This document shows positions 7,996 to 15,772 of a DNA stretch of 64,000 nucleotides, in pieces. Numbering within the stretch: position 1 is the stretch's first letter; each line of letters starts with the position of its first letter. The notes under the pieces were generated by a model. The model had not been told where the DNA came from and made no database searches. It saw nothing but the letters and a program-made list of their open reading frames with translations. The DNA comes from Sedimentitalea nanhaiensis DSM 24252 (GTDB lineage: Bacteria; Pseudomonadota; Alphaproteobacteria; Rhodobacterales; Rhodobacteraceae): contig NZ_KI421509.1 of assembly GCF_000473225.1 (NCBI RefSeq), positions 481,470 through 545,469 on the forward strand. Direction: 5' to 3'. Made by a program: the position numbers and the translations under genes.

Positions 7996-8199
7996 ATGGA
8001 AACTCGGAGGCGATCACTTGTCAAAGCGGTGATCTGGAATGTCATCGGCCTGACGGTAATGGCGCTGGTCGGATATGTGGCGACCGGGTCGCTGACCACC
8101 GGGGGCGCGATGGCGCTGGTCAACAGCGCCATCGGGTTCACCACCTATCTTGTTTATGAACGGGCCTGGGCCAATGTCACCTGGGGGCGGCATGTCTGA
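7996..8199 (+). CDS. DUF2061 small membrane protein
   Basis: A 67-residue protein of the DUF2061 family: a basic N terminus (METRRRSLVKAV) followed by two hydrophobic segments (WNVIGLTVMALVGYVAT and GAMALVNSAIGFTTYLVYE) and a short basic tail. Proteins of this family are small inner-membrane proteins of unknown function. Its last bases overlap the start of the desaturase by 8 nt (ATGTCTGA), so the two are translationally coupled. Confidence 0.85.
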   Translation: METRRRSLVKAVIWNVIGLTVMALVGYVATGSLTTGGAMALVNSAIGFTTYLVYERAWANVTWGRHV

Positions 8200-9097
8200 T
8201 CCGCGCGCCCCGGCACCGGGTATCGAATGGCTGACCCTGGGGATGATTCTGGCCTGTTACGGGTTGTGGCTGGTGGCGATCTTCTGGGTGGCGGCGGCGG
8301 CCCCGGTTCTGGCGGTTCTGCTGACCGGGGTGCTGGTGGCATGGCACGCGTCGCTGACCCACGAGGCGTTGCATGGCCATCCGTTTCCGGTTCGGGTGGC
8401 GAACGAGGCGCTGATGGCCCTGCCGCTGAACCTGTGCATCCCTTACAATCGGTTTCGCGATTTGCATCTGTCGCATCATCTGGATTGCAACCTGACCGAT
8501 CCGTATGACGATCCGGAAAGCAATTATCTGGATCCGGCGGTCTGGACGTCCCTGCCGGGGTGGAAACGCGGGTTGTACCGGGCCAACAACACACTGTTGG
8601 GGCGCATCCTGTTGGGGCCGGTGATCGGGCAGGTGCGATTTGTCTGGGACGACTCCCGTTTGGCGCTGCGGGGCGACCGGGCGGTGTGGCTGGCATGGGC
8701 GCTGCACCTGCCGGGTGTGGTGGTTGTGATGGCGCTGGTGACGGCCTCGGCAATGCCCGTCTGGGCCTATCTGCTGGCCGCCTATGCCGGGTTGGCCTTG
8801 CTGAAGATCCGCACCTTTCTGGAGCATCAGGCGCATAGTCAGGTGCGGGGGCGCACGGTGATCATCGAAGATCGTGGACCGCTGGCGTTTCTGTTTCTGA
8901 ACAACAACCTGCATGTGGTGCATCACATGAATCCGACAGCGCCCTGGTATCGGCTGCCGGGTCTGTATCGTGCCGGCAAGGCGCGCTATCAGGCGATGAA
9001 CGAGGGCTATGTCTATCGCTCCTACGGCGAGGTGTTCCGGCGTCACCTGTGGCGGGCCAAGGATCCGGTGGTGCATCCGCTCTGGCCTCGGGGATGA
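8192..9097 (+). CDS. Membrane fatty acid desaturase
   Basis: A 301-residue membrane-bound di-iron desaturase. The three histidine boxes are present: HEALHGHP, HLSHHLDC and HVVHHMNP (preceded by NNNLH). Four or more hydrophobic helices anchor it. Enzymes of this class introduce double bonds in acyl chains of lipids or oxidise related substrates (beta-carotene hydroxylase-like members exist). ATG 8192 overlaps the DUF2061 stop; a longer frame runs upstream but inside DUF2061. The pair is divergent from an XRE regulator. Regioselectivity cannot be told from sequence. Confidence 0.87.
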   Translation: MSDPRAPAPGIEWLTLGMILACYGLWLVAIFWVAAAAPVLAVLLTGVLVAWHASLTHEALHGHPFPVRVANEALMALPLNLCIPYNRFRDLHLSHHLDCNLTDPYDDPESNYLDPAVWTSLPGWKRGLYRANNTLLGRILLGPVIGQVRFVWDDSRLALRGDRAVWLAWALHLPGVVVVMALVTASAMPVWAYLLAAYAGLALLKIRTFLEHQAHSQVRGRTVIIEDRGPLAFLFLNNNLHVVHHMNPTAPWYRLPGLYRAGKARYQAMNEGYVYRSYGEVFRRHLWRAKDPVVHPLWPRG

Positions 9098-9117
9098 ATA
9101 TCCGCCACTAGGGGCGC

Positions 9118-10020
9118 ATGAGCCTTTGGATTCCCGTCACCCTGGCGGCCGCGGTGTTTCAGACGCTGCGGTTCATGCTGCAAAAAAGCCTGAGCACGGC
9201 CAAGTTATCGGCGGCGGGGGCGACGTTTGCGCGGTTTGCCTATTCGGCCCCTTTGATCGTTGCGCTGCTGGCGGGCTATCTGTGGGTCAGCGGGCGCAGC
9301 CTGCCGCCACTGGGCGGGTGGTTCTGGAGCTATGCCATCATCGGCGGGCTGTCGCAGATCCTGGCGACGATCTGTGTGGTGGCGCTGTTCAAACAGCGCA
9401 ATTTTGCAGTGGGGATCACGTTCAAGAAGACCGAGGTGATCCAGACTGCACTGGTCGGGTGGATCGTGTTGGGCGAGGGCGTCAGCGCCGGTGGGTTTGT
9501 GGCAATACTTCTGGGATTGGCGGCGGTGCTCATCCTGTCAAAATCGCCCGATGTGCAAGGCAACTGGGTGCGACACCTGACCAGCCCGGCATCGGTGCTG
9601 GGGCTGGGGTCCGGCGTGCTGTTTGCGTTCTCGGCCGTGGCCTATCGCGGTGCGTCCCTGCAGCTGGGTGACCTAGAGCCGGTTCTGCGCGCGGCGATCA
9701 CCCTGGCCTGTGTGGCCAGCCTGCAGGCGCTGTCGATGGCGCTCTGGCTGGGGGTGCGGGATCGGGCCGAGCTGCGTGCGGTCTGGTCGACGCGCCGGGT
9801 CGGGGTCTGGGTCGGCCTGTTCAGCATGGCCGGATCGTTCTGCTGGTTCCTGGCCTTCACCTTGCAGAACGCTGCCTATGTCAAGGCACTGGGGCAGGTC
9901 GAGCTGATGCTGAGTCTGCTGGCGTCGGTCCTGTTCTTTCGTGAAACCGTGACCCGGCGCGAGATCACCGGCATTTCACTGCTGGGCCTGTCGATCCTGT
10001 TGCTGGTTCTGGCGATCTGA
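9118..10020 (+). CDS. EamA/DMT-family transporter
   Basis: A 300-residue, about ten-helix membrane protein of the drug/metabolite transporter superfamily with two EamA repeats; the second-repeat signature QVELMLSLLASVLFFRETVTRREITGISLLGLSILLL near the C terminus is characteristic. It starts 20 bp after the desaturase on the same strand and could share its transcript. Members export amino acids, nucleosides or other small metabolites; the substrate is not predictable here. Confidence 0.87.
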   Translation: MSLWIPVTLAAAVFQTLRFMLQKSLSTAKLSAAGATFARFAYSAPLIVALLAGYLWVSGRSLPPLGGWFWSYAIIGGLSQILATICVVALFKQRNFAVGITFKKTEVIQTALVGWIVLGEGVSAGGFVAILLGLAAVLILSKSPDVQGNWVRHLTSPASVLGLGSGVLFAFSAVAYRGASLQLGDLEPVLRAAITLACVASLQALSMALWLGVRDRAELRAVWSTRRVGVWVGLFSMAGSFCWFLAFTLQNAAYVKALGQVELMLSLLASVLFFRETVTRREITGISLLGLSILLLVLAI

Positions 10021-10029
10021 CAGGATGGC

Positions 10030-10725
10030 TCAGTCGGTTTCGGGCATCGGATGGCCGCGCAGGCGCAGGAACAGGCTGGCCTCGTCGCTGTTGCGGAAAT
10101 AGGGCACCGAGGCGGGCGGGTCTTCGGTGGCCACCCGGCTTTCGACTTCGGCCAGCACAACCTCGGTGATAAAGGGCAGATCAAAGCTGCGTGCGTCCCG
10201 CAGCTTGATCCATTGCAGGTGCGAAAGTTCGTCACAGGCATGAGTGAAATCGTCGATATCGGTGCGGATATGGGCAGCATCTACCAGAAAGAAGCGGGCA
10301 TCGAAACGGCGCGGGCGGCCAGGTGGGGTCAGGGCGCGGAACACGAACTGCAAACGGTCGGCGGCGGGCAGGTGCCCGGTGGCGGCAAATTGCTGCCAAT
10401 CTTCGGGAACGTCACCGGGCCAGGTGCCGGGACGGCCCAGGATCAACCCGGTTTCTTCCCACAATTCGCGGATCGCGGCGGCGGCCAGCGCGTGCTGTAA
10501 TCCATCTGGCGCATCGTCCGCCAGACGGTCGTGGCAGACAGCGGGCAAGGGGGTCGCAAGCGGCACCTGAGCATCCTCGGCGTCGACCGCGCCGCCGGGA
10601 AATACGAATTTATTGGGCATAAAGGCGGCGGATGCGCCTCGCTGACCCATCAGGATCGACGGGTCGTCATGACGGTCGCGCAACACGATTACTGTCGCCG
10701 CATTCCGGACTGCGGTTTTGTCCAT
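10030..10725 (-). CDS. NUDIX hydrolase
   Basis: A 231-residue NUDIX hydrolase. The Nudix box is recognisable as a degenerate GX5EX7REUXEEXGU: FPGGAVDAED upstream and AAAAIRELWEETGLILG carrying the REL-EETG core, where glutamates bind Mg2+. Enzymes of this family cleave nucleoside diphosphates linked to another moiety, such as CoA derivatives, ADP-ribose or oxidised nucleotides; this longer form resembles the NUDT19/CoA-pyrophosphatase-like group, but that is tentative. Convergent with the EamA gene (9 bp gap) and followed upstream on the same strand by DUF983. Confidence 0.88.
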   Translation of the reverse strand: MDKTAVRNAATVIVLRDRHDDPSILMGQRGASAAFMPNKFVFPGGAVDAEDAQVPLATPLPAVCHDRLADDAPDGLQHALAAAAIRELWEETGLILGRPGTWPGDVPEDWQQFAATGHLPAADRLQFVFRALTPPGRPRRFDARFFLVDAAHIRTDIDDFTHACDELSHLQWIKLRDARSFDLPFITEVVLAEVESRVATEDPPASVPYFRNSDEASLFLRLRGHPMPETD

Positions 10726-10762
10726 GGTTTGTCTGCCTCGCGCTATGCGGACCTGTTCGGTA

Positions 10763-11161
10763 TCAGAACCCGTGCATGTGCCGGGCCCATTGGAACCCGA
10801 CGATGGCCCCTTTCAGTCGAGGCAGAAGGTAGAGCGAGAGGCCGACACATCCAACCGCAAAAATCGTGAACAGGGTCAGCGGCTCGGGGCGCCAGGTTTC
10901 GAACACGATCAGCAACAGCGGTGCCATGATATGGCCCACGATCAGGATGGTGAGATAGGCCGGGCCGTCGTCGGCGCGGTGATGGTGCAGGTCCTCGCGG
11001 CAGACTTTGCAGCTGTCGTTAACCTTGAGGTAGCTGCTGAGCAGCGGGCCGCTGCCGCATTGCGGACATTTGCGCCGCCAGCCCCGTGCCAGGGCAGGCC
11101 AGACGTCGCGTGCTGTATCATCGCCCGTTGCCGGCGATTGCATAGTCGATTCTTCGGTCAT
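10763..11161 (-). CDS. DUF983 membrane protein
   Basis: A 132-residue DUF983 protein. A putative zinc ribbon near the N terminus (KCPQCGSGPL and later DSCKVCREDL, four cysteines) is followed by two transmembrane helices (LTILIVGHIMAPLLLIVFE and LTLFTIFAVGCVGLSLYLL). Function of the family is unknown. An internal ATG at 11143 is an alternative start. It is on the same strand as the NUDIX gene 37 bp downstream and divergent from the EF-hand gene. Confidence 0.87.
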   Translation of the reverse strand: MTEESTMQSPATGDDTARDVWPALARGWRRKCPQCGSGPLLSSYLKVNDSCKVCREDLHHHRADDGPAYLTILIVGHIMAPLLLIVFETWRPEPLTLFTIFAVGCVGLSLYLLPRLKGAIVGFQWARHMHGF

Positions 11162-11212
11162 GGTAATCCAATTTCTCCCACAGCAAAGATGGGGGGGAAT
11201 GCGCCTGTGGGA

Positions 11213-11231
11213 AAGGGCGCACTGCGCCCTT
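11213..11231. repeat. Perfect GC-rich hairpin in a divergent promoter region
   Basis: AAGGGCGC, a 3-nt loop ACT, and GCGCCCTT form a perfect 8-bp stem. Because it lies between two divergent genes it is not a terminator for either; it may be an operator or an RNA structure in a 5' leader. Confidence 0.4.
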
Positions 11232-11275
11232 GCGGCGCGATGTCGCGAATTGATCGGTCTGGGGGGGGGAAGGTG

Positions 11276-11293
11276 CCGGTTTTATAAAATCGG
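11276..11293. promoter_or_regulatory. 18-bp near-perfect palindrome upstream of the EF-hand gene
   Basis: CCGGTTTTATAAAATCGG is a dyad with only one mismatched base pair (16 of 18 positions symmetric) centred on TTTTATAAAA. It lies about 100 bp before the EF-hand gene and could be a repressor site overlapping a TATAAA-like -10 element. Confidence 0.4.
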
Positions 11294-11389
11294 ACATAGC
11301 TGCAAAAAAATCCGACGGAATCGTGCGGCCCGCGCGTTTGGACTGTACGATGACGGCAAGGGGCCGTCGCGAGAAAAGGAATGAAGAGG

Positions 11390-11857
11390 ATGAAACATAC
11401 AGGTTTTATCGCAACGATCATCGTTGGTGCTGTCTCGCTGACCGCGTTTGCGGCAGCGGCGCAGGGGCCGGGGGCAAAGCCCTATCACGAGATGTCGTTT
11501 CAGACGCTGGATGCGGACGGCAATGGCGAAATCACCCGTGAGGAAATGAACACCCATCATCAGGCCCGGTTCAGCGAGACGGATGCCAACGGCGATGGGG
11601 CGCTGAGCCGCGCGGAGATGATCGAAGCCAGCGTCAAGCGCGCCGGCGCGCGGGCGGATGAGATGATCGAGCAATTCGATGCCAATCTCGACGGGCTGCT
11701 GACCCAGGACGAGATGCCCAAACAGCGCCGGTCCGACAAGATGTTCGACCGGGTCGACAAGGACGGAAACGGCAGCATTTCGCAGGCCGAATTCGATCAG
11801 GCCCAAACGAAGATGAAAGGTCACAAGAACAAGAAACAGCATTCTGGCAAGAACTGA
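11390..11857 (+). CDS. Periplasmic EF-hand calcium-binding protein
   Basis: A ~155-residue exported protein with a Sec signal (MKHTGFIATIIVGAVSLTAF, then AAAAQ) and four EF-hand loops: DADGNGEITREE, DANGDGALSRAE, DANLDGLLTQDE and DKDGNGSISQAE, each with acidic residues at the Ca2+-coordinating positions. The C terminus is lysine-rich. ATG 11390 lies 9 nt after AAGGA; ATG 11381, three codons earlier and in frame, is the alternative but sits directly on the same motif. It precedes an ECF sigma/sensor set by ~50 bp and may report divalent cation status or be a regulon member. Function is inferred only from the motifs. Confidence 0.88.
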   Translation: MKHTGFIATIIVGAVSLTAFAAAAQGPGAKPYHEMSFQTLDADGNGEITREEMNTHHQARFSETDANGDGALSRAEMIEASVKRAGARADEMIEQFDANLDGLLTQDEMPKQRRSDKMFDRVDKDGNGSISQAEFDQAQTKMKGHKNKKQHSGKN

Positions 11858-11906
11858 GTGTGTTTGCCGTGAACCATCGAAGCATGGGCGGAGCGGGCGG
11901 GGTGCC

Positions 11907-12488
11907 ATGAAAGACTCCCCGGCCGCACCGACCGACGATGCTTTGCTGGTCCTGTTCGCCAATGGCGAACAGGATGCGGCGCGTACCCTGACCTGGCGCC
12001 TGGCGCCGCGCGCCTTTGGCGTGGCATTCCGGGTGCTGGGCGATCGGGCCGAAGCCGAGGACGTGGCACAGGAGGCGATGATGCGGTTGTGGCGCATGGC
12101 ACCGGACTGGCAGCCGGGCACAGCGCGGGTGAGCACCTGGCTGTACCGGGTTGTGCTGAATCTGTGTCTGGACGTCAAACGCCGCCGTCGGGGCGGCATG
12201 GCGCGGCTGGACGATGTGCCGGAACCGGCAGATCCACAGCCAGCCGCCGTCGAGCGGATGCAGCAGGGCTTGCGGATGGATGCGTTGCAACGGGCGCTGA
12301 TGCAATTGCCCGAGCGGCAACGCCAGGCGGTGGTGCTGCGCCATCTCGAAGAACTGTCCAATCCGAGGATAGGCGAAATCATGGATATCAGCACCGAGGC
12401 GGTCGAGAGCCTGACCGCCCGGGGCAAACGGGCGCTGGGCCGGGCCTTGGCCGGGCGGCGCGAAGAATTGGGGTATAGCGATGGCTGA
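11907..12488 (+). CDS. ECF-family RNA polymerase sigma factor
   Basis: A 193-residue sigma-70 family ECF factor with region 2 (about residues 25-95, including AFRVLGDRAEAEDVAQEAMMRLW) and region 4 (about 130-185, including LPERQRQAVVLRHLEELSN and the HTH EIMDISTEAVESLTARGKRAL). It is translationally coupled to a membrane protein that overlaps its end and then to a periplasmic heavy-metal-sensor-like protein. This order resembles the CnrH/CnrY/CnrX logic, in which sigma activity is held by a membrane anti-sigma factor and released by a periplasmic metal sensor. The signal is unknown. Confidence 0.9.
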   Translation: MKDSPAAPTDDALLVLFANGEQDAARTLTWRLAPRAFGVAFRVLGDRAEAEDVAQEAMMRLWRMAPDWQPGTARVSTWLYRVVLNLCLDVKRRRRGGMARLDDVPEPADPQPAAVERMQQGLRMDALQRALMQLPERQRQAVVLRHLEELSNPRIGEIMDISTEAVESLTARGKRALGRALAGRREELGYSDG

Positions 12489-12843
12489 GCGCGACAAGGA
12501 CGTTACCGATCTCGAGGATCTGTTCCAGGCGGCACGTCGACAGGGCATTGCGTTACCGGACGGTCTGGAAGACCGGATCATTGCCGATGGTCTGCAGGTG
12601 CAGCGCGCGCGGCAAGGCAGATCGGCATCACCCAGGCGCGCGTCGGCTGGCAGGGTGCGGCAGTTTCTGGATCTGCTGGGCGGATGGCCGGCGATGGGTG
12701 GATTGGCCATGGCGTGCGCCACAGGCATCTGGCTGGGGTTTGCCCCGCCCCAGGCGTTGCCGGATCCATTTGGATTCGTGCAGTCCGGGGACACCGGATT
12801 GTTTGCGGACGACGATCTGGTTCTCGCCATGGTGGAGGAGTGA
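12481..12843 (+). CDS. Single-span membrane protein, candidate anti-sigma factor
   Basis: A 120-residue protein with an acidic N-terminal cytoplasmic region (DKDVTDLEDLFQAARRQG), a basic middle, one transmembrane helix (about residues 68-85, WPAMGGLAMACATGIWLGF) and a short acidic tail. Its ATG overlaps the sigma factor stop by 8 nt. No family is recognisable by eye; the single-span topology and the position between an ECF sigma factor and a CnrX-like sensor suggest an anti-sigma (CnrY-like) role. That is inference from layout. Confidence 0.7.
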   Translation: MAERDKDVTDLEDLFQAARRQGIALPDGLEDRIIADGLQVQRARQGRSASPRRASAGRVRQFLDLLGGWPAMGGLAMACATGIWLGFAPPQALPDPFGFVQSGDTGLFADDDLVLAMVEE

Positions 12844-12846
12844 GAC

Positions 12847-13347
12847 ATGAGTGATTCCGATAAACAAAAGGCGCCGCGCACCGGGCGTTGGGTTCGCTGG
12901 CTGTTGGCGGGTTCGCTGGCGATGAACCTGTTGGTGGTCGGATTGGCTATCGGCGCGGTGATGCGCTTTGGCGGGCCGGAAAATGCGCGGCGACCGTCCC
13001 CGTCACTGGTGGCGACCCTCTACCGCGCCCTGCCGCGCGAAGACCGCCAGGCCGTACGAAGCGCCTTGCACAAAGCGCCCCGCGCGCAGATCGAGGACCG
13101 CCGGGCCGGTACCCGTGCCTTGGCGGCGGCGTTGCGCGGCACACCCTTTGATGCCGATCGGGCGGAAGCGATCCTGGCCGAGCAGATCCGCGCGCATGAT
13201 GTCTGGGAAGATGCGGTTCTGAAAGCGTGGTTGTCCCGGGTCAGCGCAATGGACGATGCCGAACGGGGGGGCTATGCAGAACGTGTGGAGGAGTTTCAGA
13301 AGCGTGGCAGGCGGCACGGCCGCGACAACACGAACCGCGAGGACTGA
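12847..13347 (+). CDS. Periplasmic heavy-metal sensor-like protein (CnrX/ZraP type)
   Basis: A 166-residue protein with a basic N terminus, one transmembrane anchor (about residues 16-38, WLLAGSLAMNLLVVGLAIGAV) and a helical periplasmic domain rich in Arg, Glu and Ala (LPREDRQAVRSALHKAP and RAEAILAEQIRAHDVWED), typical of the heavy-metal resistance/CnrX-like family. It starts 3 bp after the previous gene. Such proteins sense or buffer metal ions through a four-helix hairpin, but the strong His/Met metal-binding pattern of true CnrX or ZraP is sparse here, so the ligand may differ. Confidence 0.75.
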   Translation: MSDSDKQKAPRTGRWVRWLLAGSLAMNLLVVGLAIGAVMRFGGPENARRPSPSLVATLYRALPREDRQAVRSALHKAPRAQIEDRRAGTRALAAALRGTPFDADRAEAILAEQIRAHDVWEDAVLKAWLSRVSAMDDAERGGYAERVEEFQKRGRRHGRDNTNRED

Positions 13348-13376
13348 CAGGGAGCGGGTGGCTGCCTGCGGTCGTG

Positions 13377-14105
13377 TCAGCCCGGAATATGCTTGGCGGC
13401 CCAGACCGCCGCCTGGGTGCGGTTCTTGACACCGATCTTGCGGTAGCACGACCGCAGATGCACCTTGACCGTGTTCTCGACAATGTTGAGCGTCTTGGCG
13501 ATATCCTTGTTTGACGCCCCATCCTTGAGGCTTTGGATCACCGCCATTTCCCGCGCCGACAGGTTGGTTTGCCGGGCGATGTCGTCCAGGATCCGGTCTG
13601 CCGATGCGGTGGAGGCAGCAGGGGACACCTGTTGCTCGGTGATGGAAGAGCGAAACGCGGCCTGTGCCTGCGCGCTGGCGTTGGACTGTGGTGCCAACGC
13701 GGGCGGCGCGGCAAGCGGGTCGCCACGCCGGCGACCGGCCGGCAGGGTAACCCGGAACCCCTGTTGCACCGCCGACAGCAACCCGATCAGCGACACGGCG
13801 GACAGGTCGTCGGTGATCAGCGCATCCACGATATCTTCGTAGTCGCTGGCGATCTGCGAAATGACGGAAGAGGATGCCAGTATCACCACTGTGGACTGGC
13901 TGGCCCGGTCGCGGAAATCCTGAACATCCTGCTTTGCGGGACAAGCGCCATGTACGACATGCAGGATTACCGAGATTTCCCCGACCCGGCTTGGAACTTC
14001 GGATAACGATTGATATATTCCTGATACATCAAGTCCGTTTTGCGACAGGACTGCAATCAGCGTTTCGGCAAATAGGCGCCTTTGAGAAACAATAAGAAAC
14101 GGCAT
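13377..14105 (-). CDS. LuxR-family response-regulator-like protein with degenerate receiver
   Basis: A 242-residue regulator: residues 1-115 look like a response-regulator receiver (MPFLIVSQRRLFAETLIAVL) and the C-terminal ~65 residues are a LuxR/GerE HTH (NLSAREMAVIQSLKDG, NKDIAKTLNIVENTVKVHLR). The expected phospho-acceptor Asp is absent: the beta-3 strand reads VILHVVHG. Activity is therefore probably not controlled by standard phosphorylation. The linker is Ala/Gln rich. ATG 14105 is preferred; a TTG two codons upstream is possible. It is divergent from a second LuxR-type regulator heading the type I secretion operon, across ~630 bp of AT-rich DNA. Confidence 0.85.
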   Translation of the reverse strand: MPFLIVSQRRLFAETLIAVLSQNGLDVSGIYQSLSEVPSRVGEISVILHVVHGACPAKQDVQDFRDRASQSTVVILASSSVISQIASDYEDIVDALITDDLSAVSLIGLLSAVQQGFRVTLPAGRRRGDPLAAPPALAPQSNASAQAQAAFRSSITEQQVSPAASTASADRILDDIARQTNLSAREMAVIQSLKDGASNKDIAKTLNIVENTVKVHLRSCYRKIGVKNRTQAAVWAAKHIPG

Positions 14106-14734
14106 GCACAAATATCCCGGAAATCAGAACTAAACAATATAAAGGAACAGGCACCAGCGGCCAAATAGCCGAGCGCAGTTATCTTCCCCAACCGAATTAT
14201 CGGCGTATTCCTGAAAAAACTCCACCCCCAATTAGCAAGCTACTGAAAGATAAGGGAATACGGATGAGGATAGGCAACCGATAGGGGAGAGCGCGATCAT
14301 CTAATAACCTTATAGGGGAATTTCGAATCAACCGCCCTGGTGGAGCCATCGGGTTAGATGATTGCGCTATCAGCGCGGGGTGTTGCGGATTCTTGCCGAT
14401 AAGGCAATGAAATTGCATTGTTTTGCCCATTGAGGGGCATTCTTACTACTTTTGGCGTAAATTTTTGGTAAATTGCCACTGCTTTCGAGCAAGTCAAACG
14501 CGAAAATCCGCCCCCGCCGTTCCAGGGTGTCAATTTTTCCTGCCTCGCGACGGCGGAATTTCGCTAATACCAATTGAGAAAACACGCCCTAATGAATCCG
14601 GCCGCCGGATTAGTACTTTGGGTACACTTTCATGGGTGCGGTTTTATACCTATTATGGGGATCGAATTTGATGGCGATATTTTGAGATTGGAGGTTTTCG
14701 TAGTTTTTGTAGTCTGAGCCTTTTGGGGGGTAGC
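14106..14734. other. Long AT-rich divergent intergenic region between two LuxR-type genes
   Basis: About 630 bp without a convincing gene, clearly richer in A+T than its surroundings, separating divergent LuxR-type regulators. It contains an imperfect inverted repeat (14290-14309 with 14352-14368), repeated TAGGGGA words near 14281 and 14312, and AT-rich promoter-like stretches around 14445-14475 and 14620-14660. Short open frames here show no recognisable product. A small RNA or extensive regulator-binding region is possible. Confidence 0.55.
14290..14368. repeat. Imperfect inverted repeat in the LuxR intergenic region
   Basis: AGCGCGATCATCTAATAACC at 14290-14309 is matched inversely by GGTTAGATGATTGCGCT at 14352-14368, with a 3-nt gap and one mismatch between arms and ~42 nt between them. 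It could form a long stem in RNA or mark a binding region. Confidence 0.45.
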
Positions 14735-15772
14735 ATGAGTGTATTGGGTCGATCTGTATTATCGACAGGTCAAATGTTTCATTGTGAAGTATTAAAGAAC
14801 GTGGTTGGTTTGAAGTTTCCGGTTTCGGCTATTTGTCTGGACGCCGGGGGCGAACGTGTTGGAATAACGACGGCGGCCACGGGGCATTTCCCTTCTGTGG
14901 CGGTCGATGTCGAAAGAGATGTAGGCGTGCTGATATCGGTCGATGCCGTTGGGTTGTCGATCGAAGACTCGTCGTTTCTGATGTCGATAATGCCCGCCAA
15001 TATCGGTCACTCGGTCGATGTGGTATGGCAGGCGTTTCGCTGCAAGTTCGAGACTGGGGTCGAGGATCTGATCGCGGTCATGAGTGCCGAGACTGCGGAG
15101 GACAACGCCGATTACCTGTCCACCATGTGGCCGGGGGTACGTGGCATGTGCGTGCAGGAAGCGTGCCATTTGCTTTCCGACCTGTCCGATGACGCCATGT
15201 TGTGGGCCGTCAGTCAGAAGGTAAATGCCTCGATTCTGGTGCTGGATCAGGATTGCAAGGTGATCAAGGCCAATGCGGCCGGGCGCGAATTACTGTCCGA
15301 AGGTACGCTGTTGCGTAACACGGCGCATGGCGTGGTCTGTTTGCGGGACAAGGAAACCCGTGCGCTGCACCAGGCCATTGCCGAATGCCGTCAGGCCCAA
15401 GGTGAACAGAAACCGGAATTCGTGCTGATGCTGCGGGGGCAGAAAAGGACAGGGCATGTGCCGCTGTCTTTGTCGCTGTACAGCGAACCCAACGGCGGGG
15501 CGCGGTTGTTTCTGGCGATGCTGCCAATGCCGCCGGAGCAAAAGCGGATCGAGGAACTGGCCATGCGGTTGGGTCTGACCCGCTCGGAAGCCCGTGTCGC
15601 GGCGCTGATGCGCGACGGCTATTCCAACCGTCAGGCGGCCGAAATCGCCGGTCTCAAGGTCGAGACTTTCAACACATATGCCAAGCGCGTCCTGTCGAAG
15701 ATGAATGTGACCTGCCGTGCTGAAATGGCGCAGATGCTGACCTGGCAGTCGGCTGCGGAGCGTTCTCTATGA
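14735..15772 (+). CDS. LuxR-type transcriptional regulator heading the T1SS operon
   Basis: A 345-residue protein ending in a LuxR/GerE HTH (LGLTRSEARVAALMRDGYSN, then AEIAGLKVETFNTYAKRVLSKM). The middle (about 165-260) resembles a PAS-like sensor (NASILVLDQDCKVIKANAAGRELLSEG), a common pairing in Rhodobacteraceae; the N-terminal ~150 residues are not recognised. GGGGGG at 14725-14730 precedes ATG 14735. Its stop overlaps the next gene as ATGA, so it is the first gene of the operon leading to a type I secretion system, and it probably controls that system. Confidence 0.85.
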   Translation: MSVLGRSVLSTGQMFHCEVLKNVVGLKFPVSAICLDAGGERVGITTAATGHFPSVAVDVERDVGVLISVDAVGLSIEDSSFLMSIMPANIGHSVDVVWQAFRCKFETGVEDLIAVMSAETAEDNADYLSTMWPGVRGMCVQEACHLLSDLSDDAMLWAVSQKVNASILVLDQDCKVIKANAAGRELLSEGTLLRNTAHGVVCLRDKETRALHQAIAECRQAQGEQKPEFVLMLRGQKRTGHVPLSLSLYSEPNGGARLFLAMLPMPPEQKRIEELAMRLGLTRSEARVAALMRDGYSNRQAAEIAGLKVETFNTYAKRVLSKMNVTCRAEMAQMLTWQSAAERSL

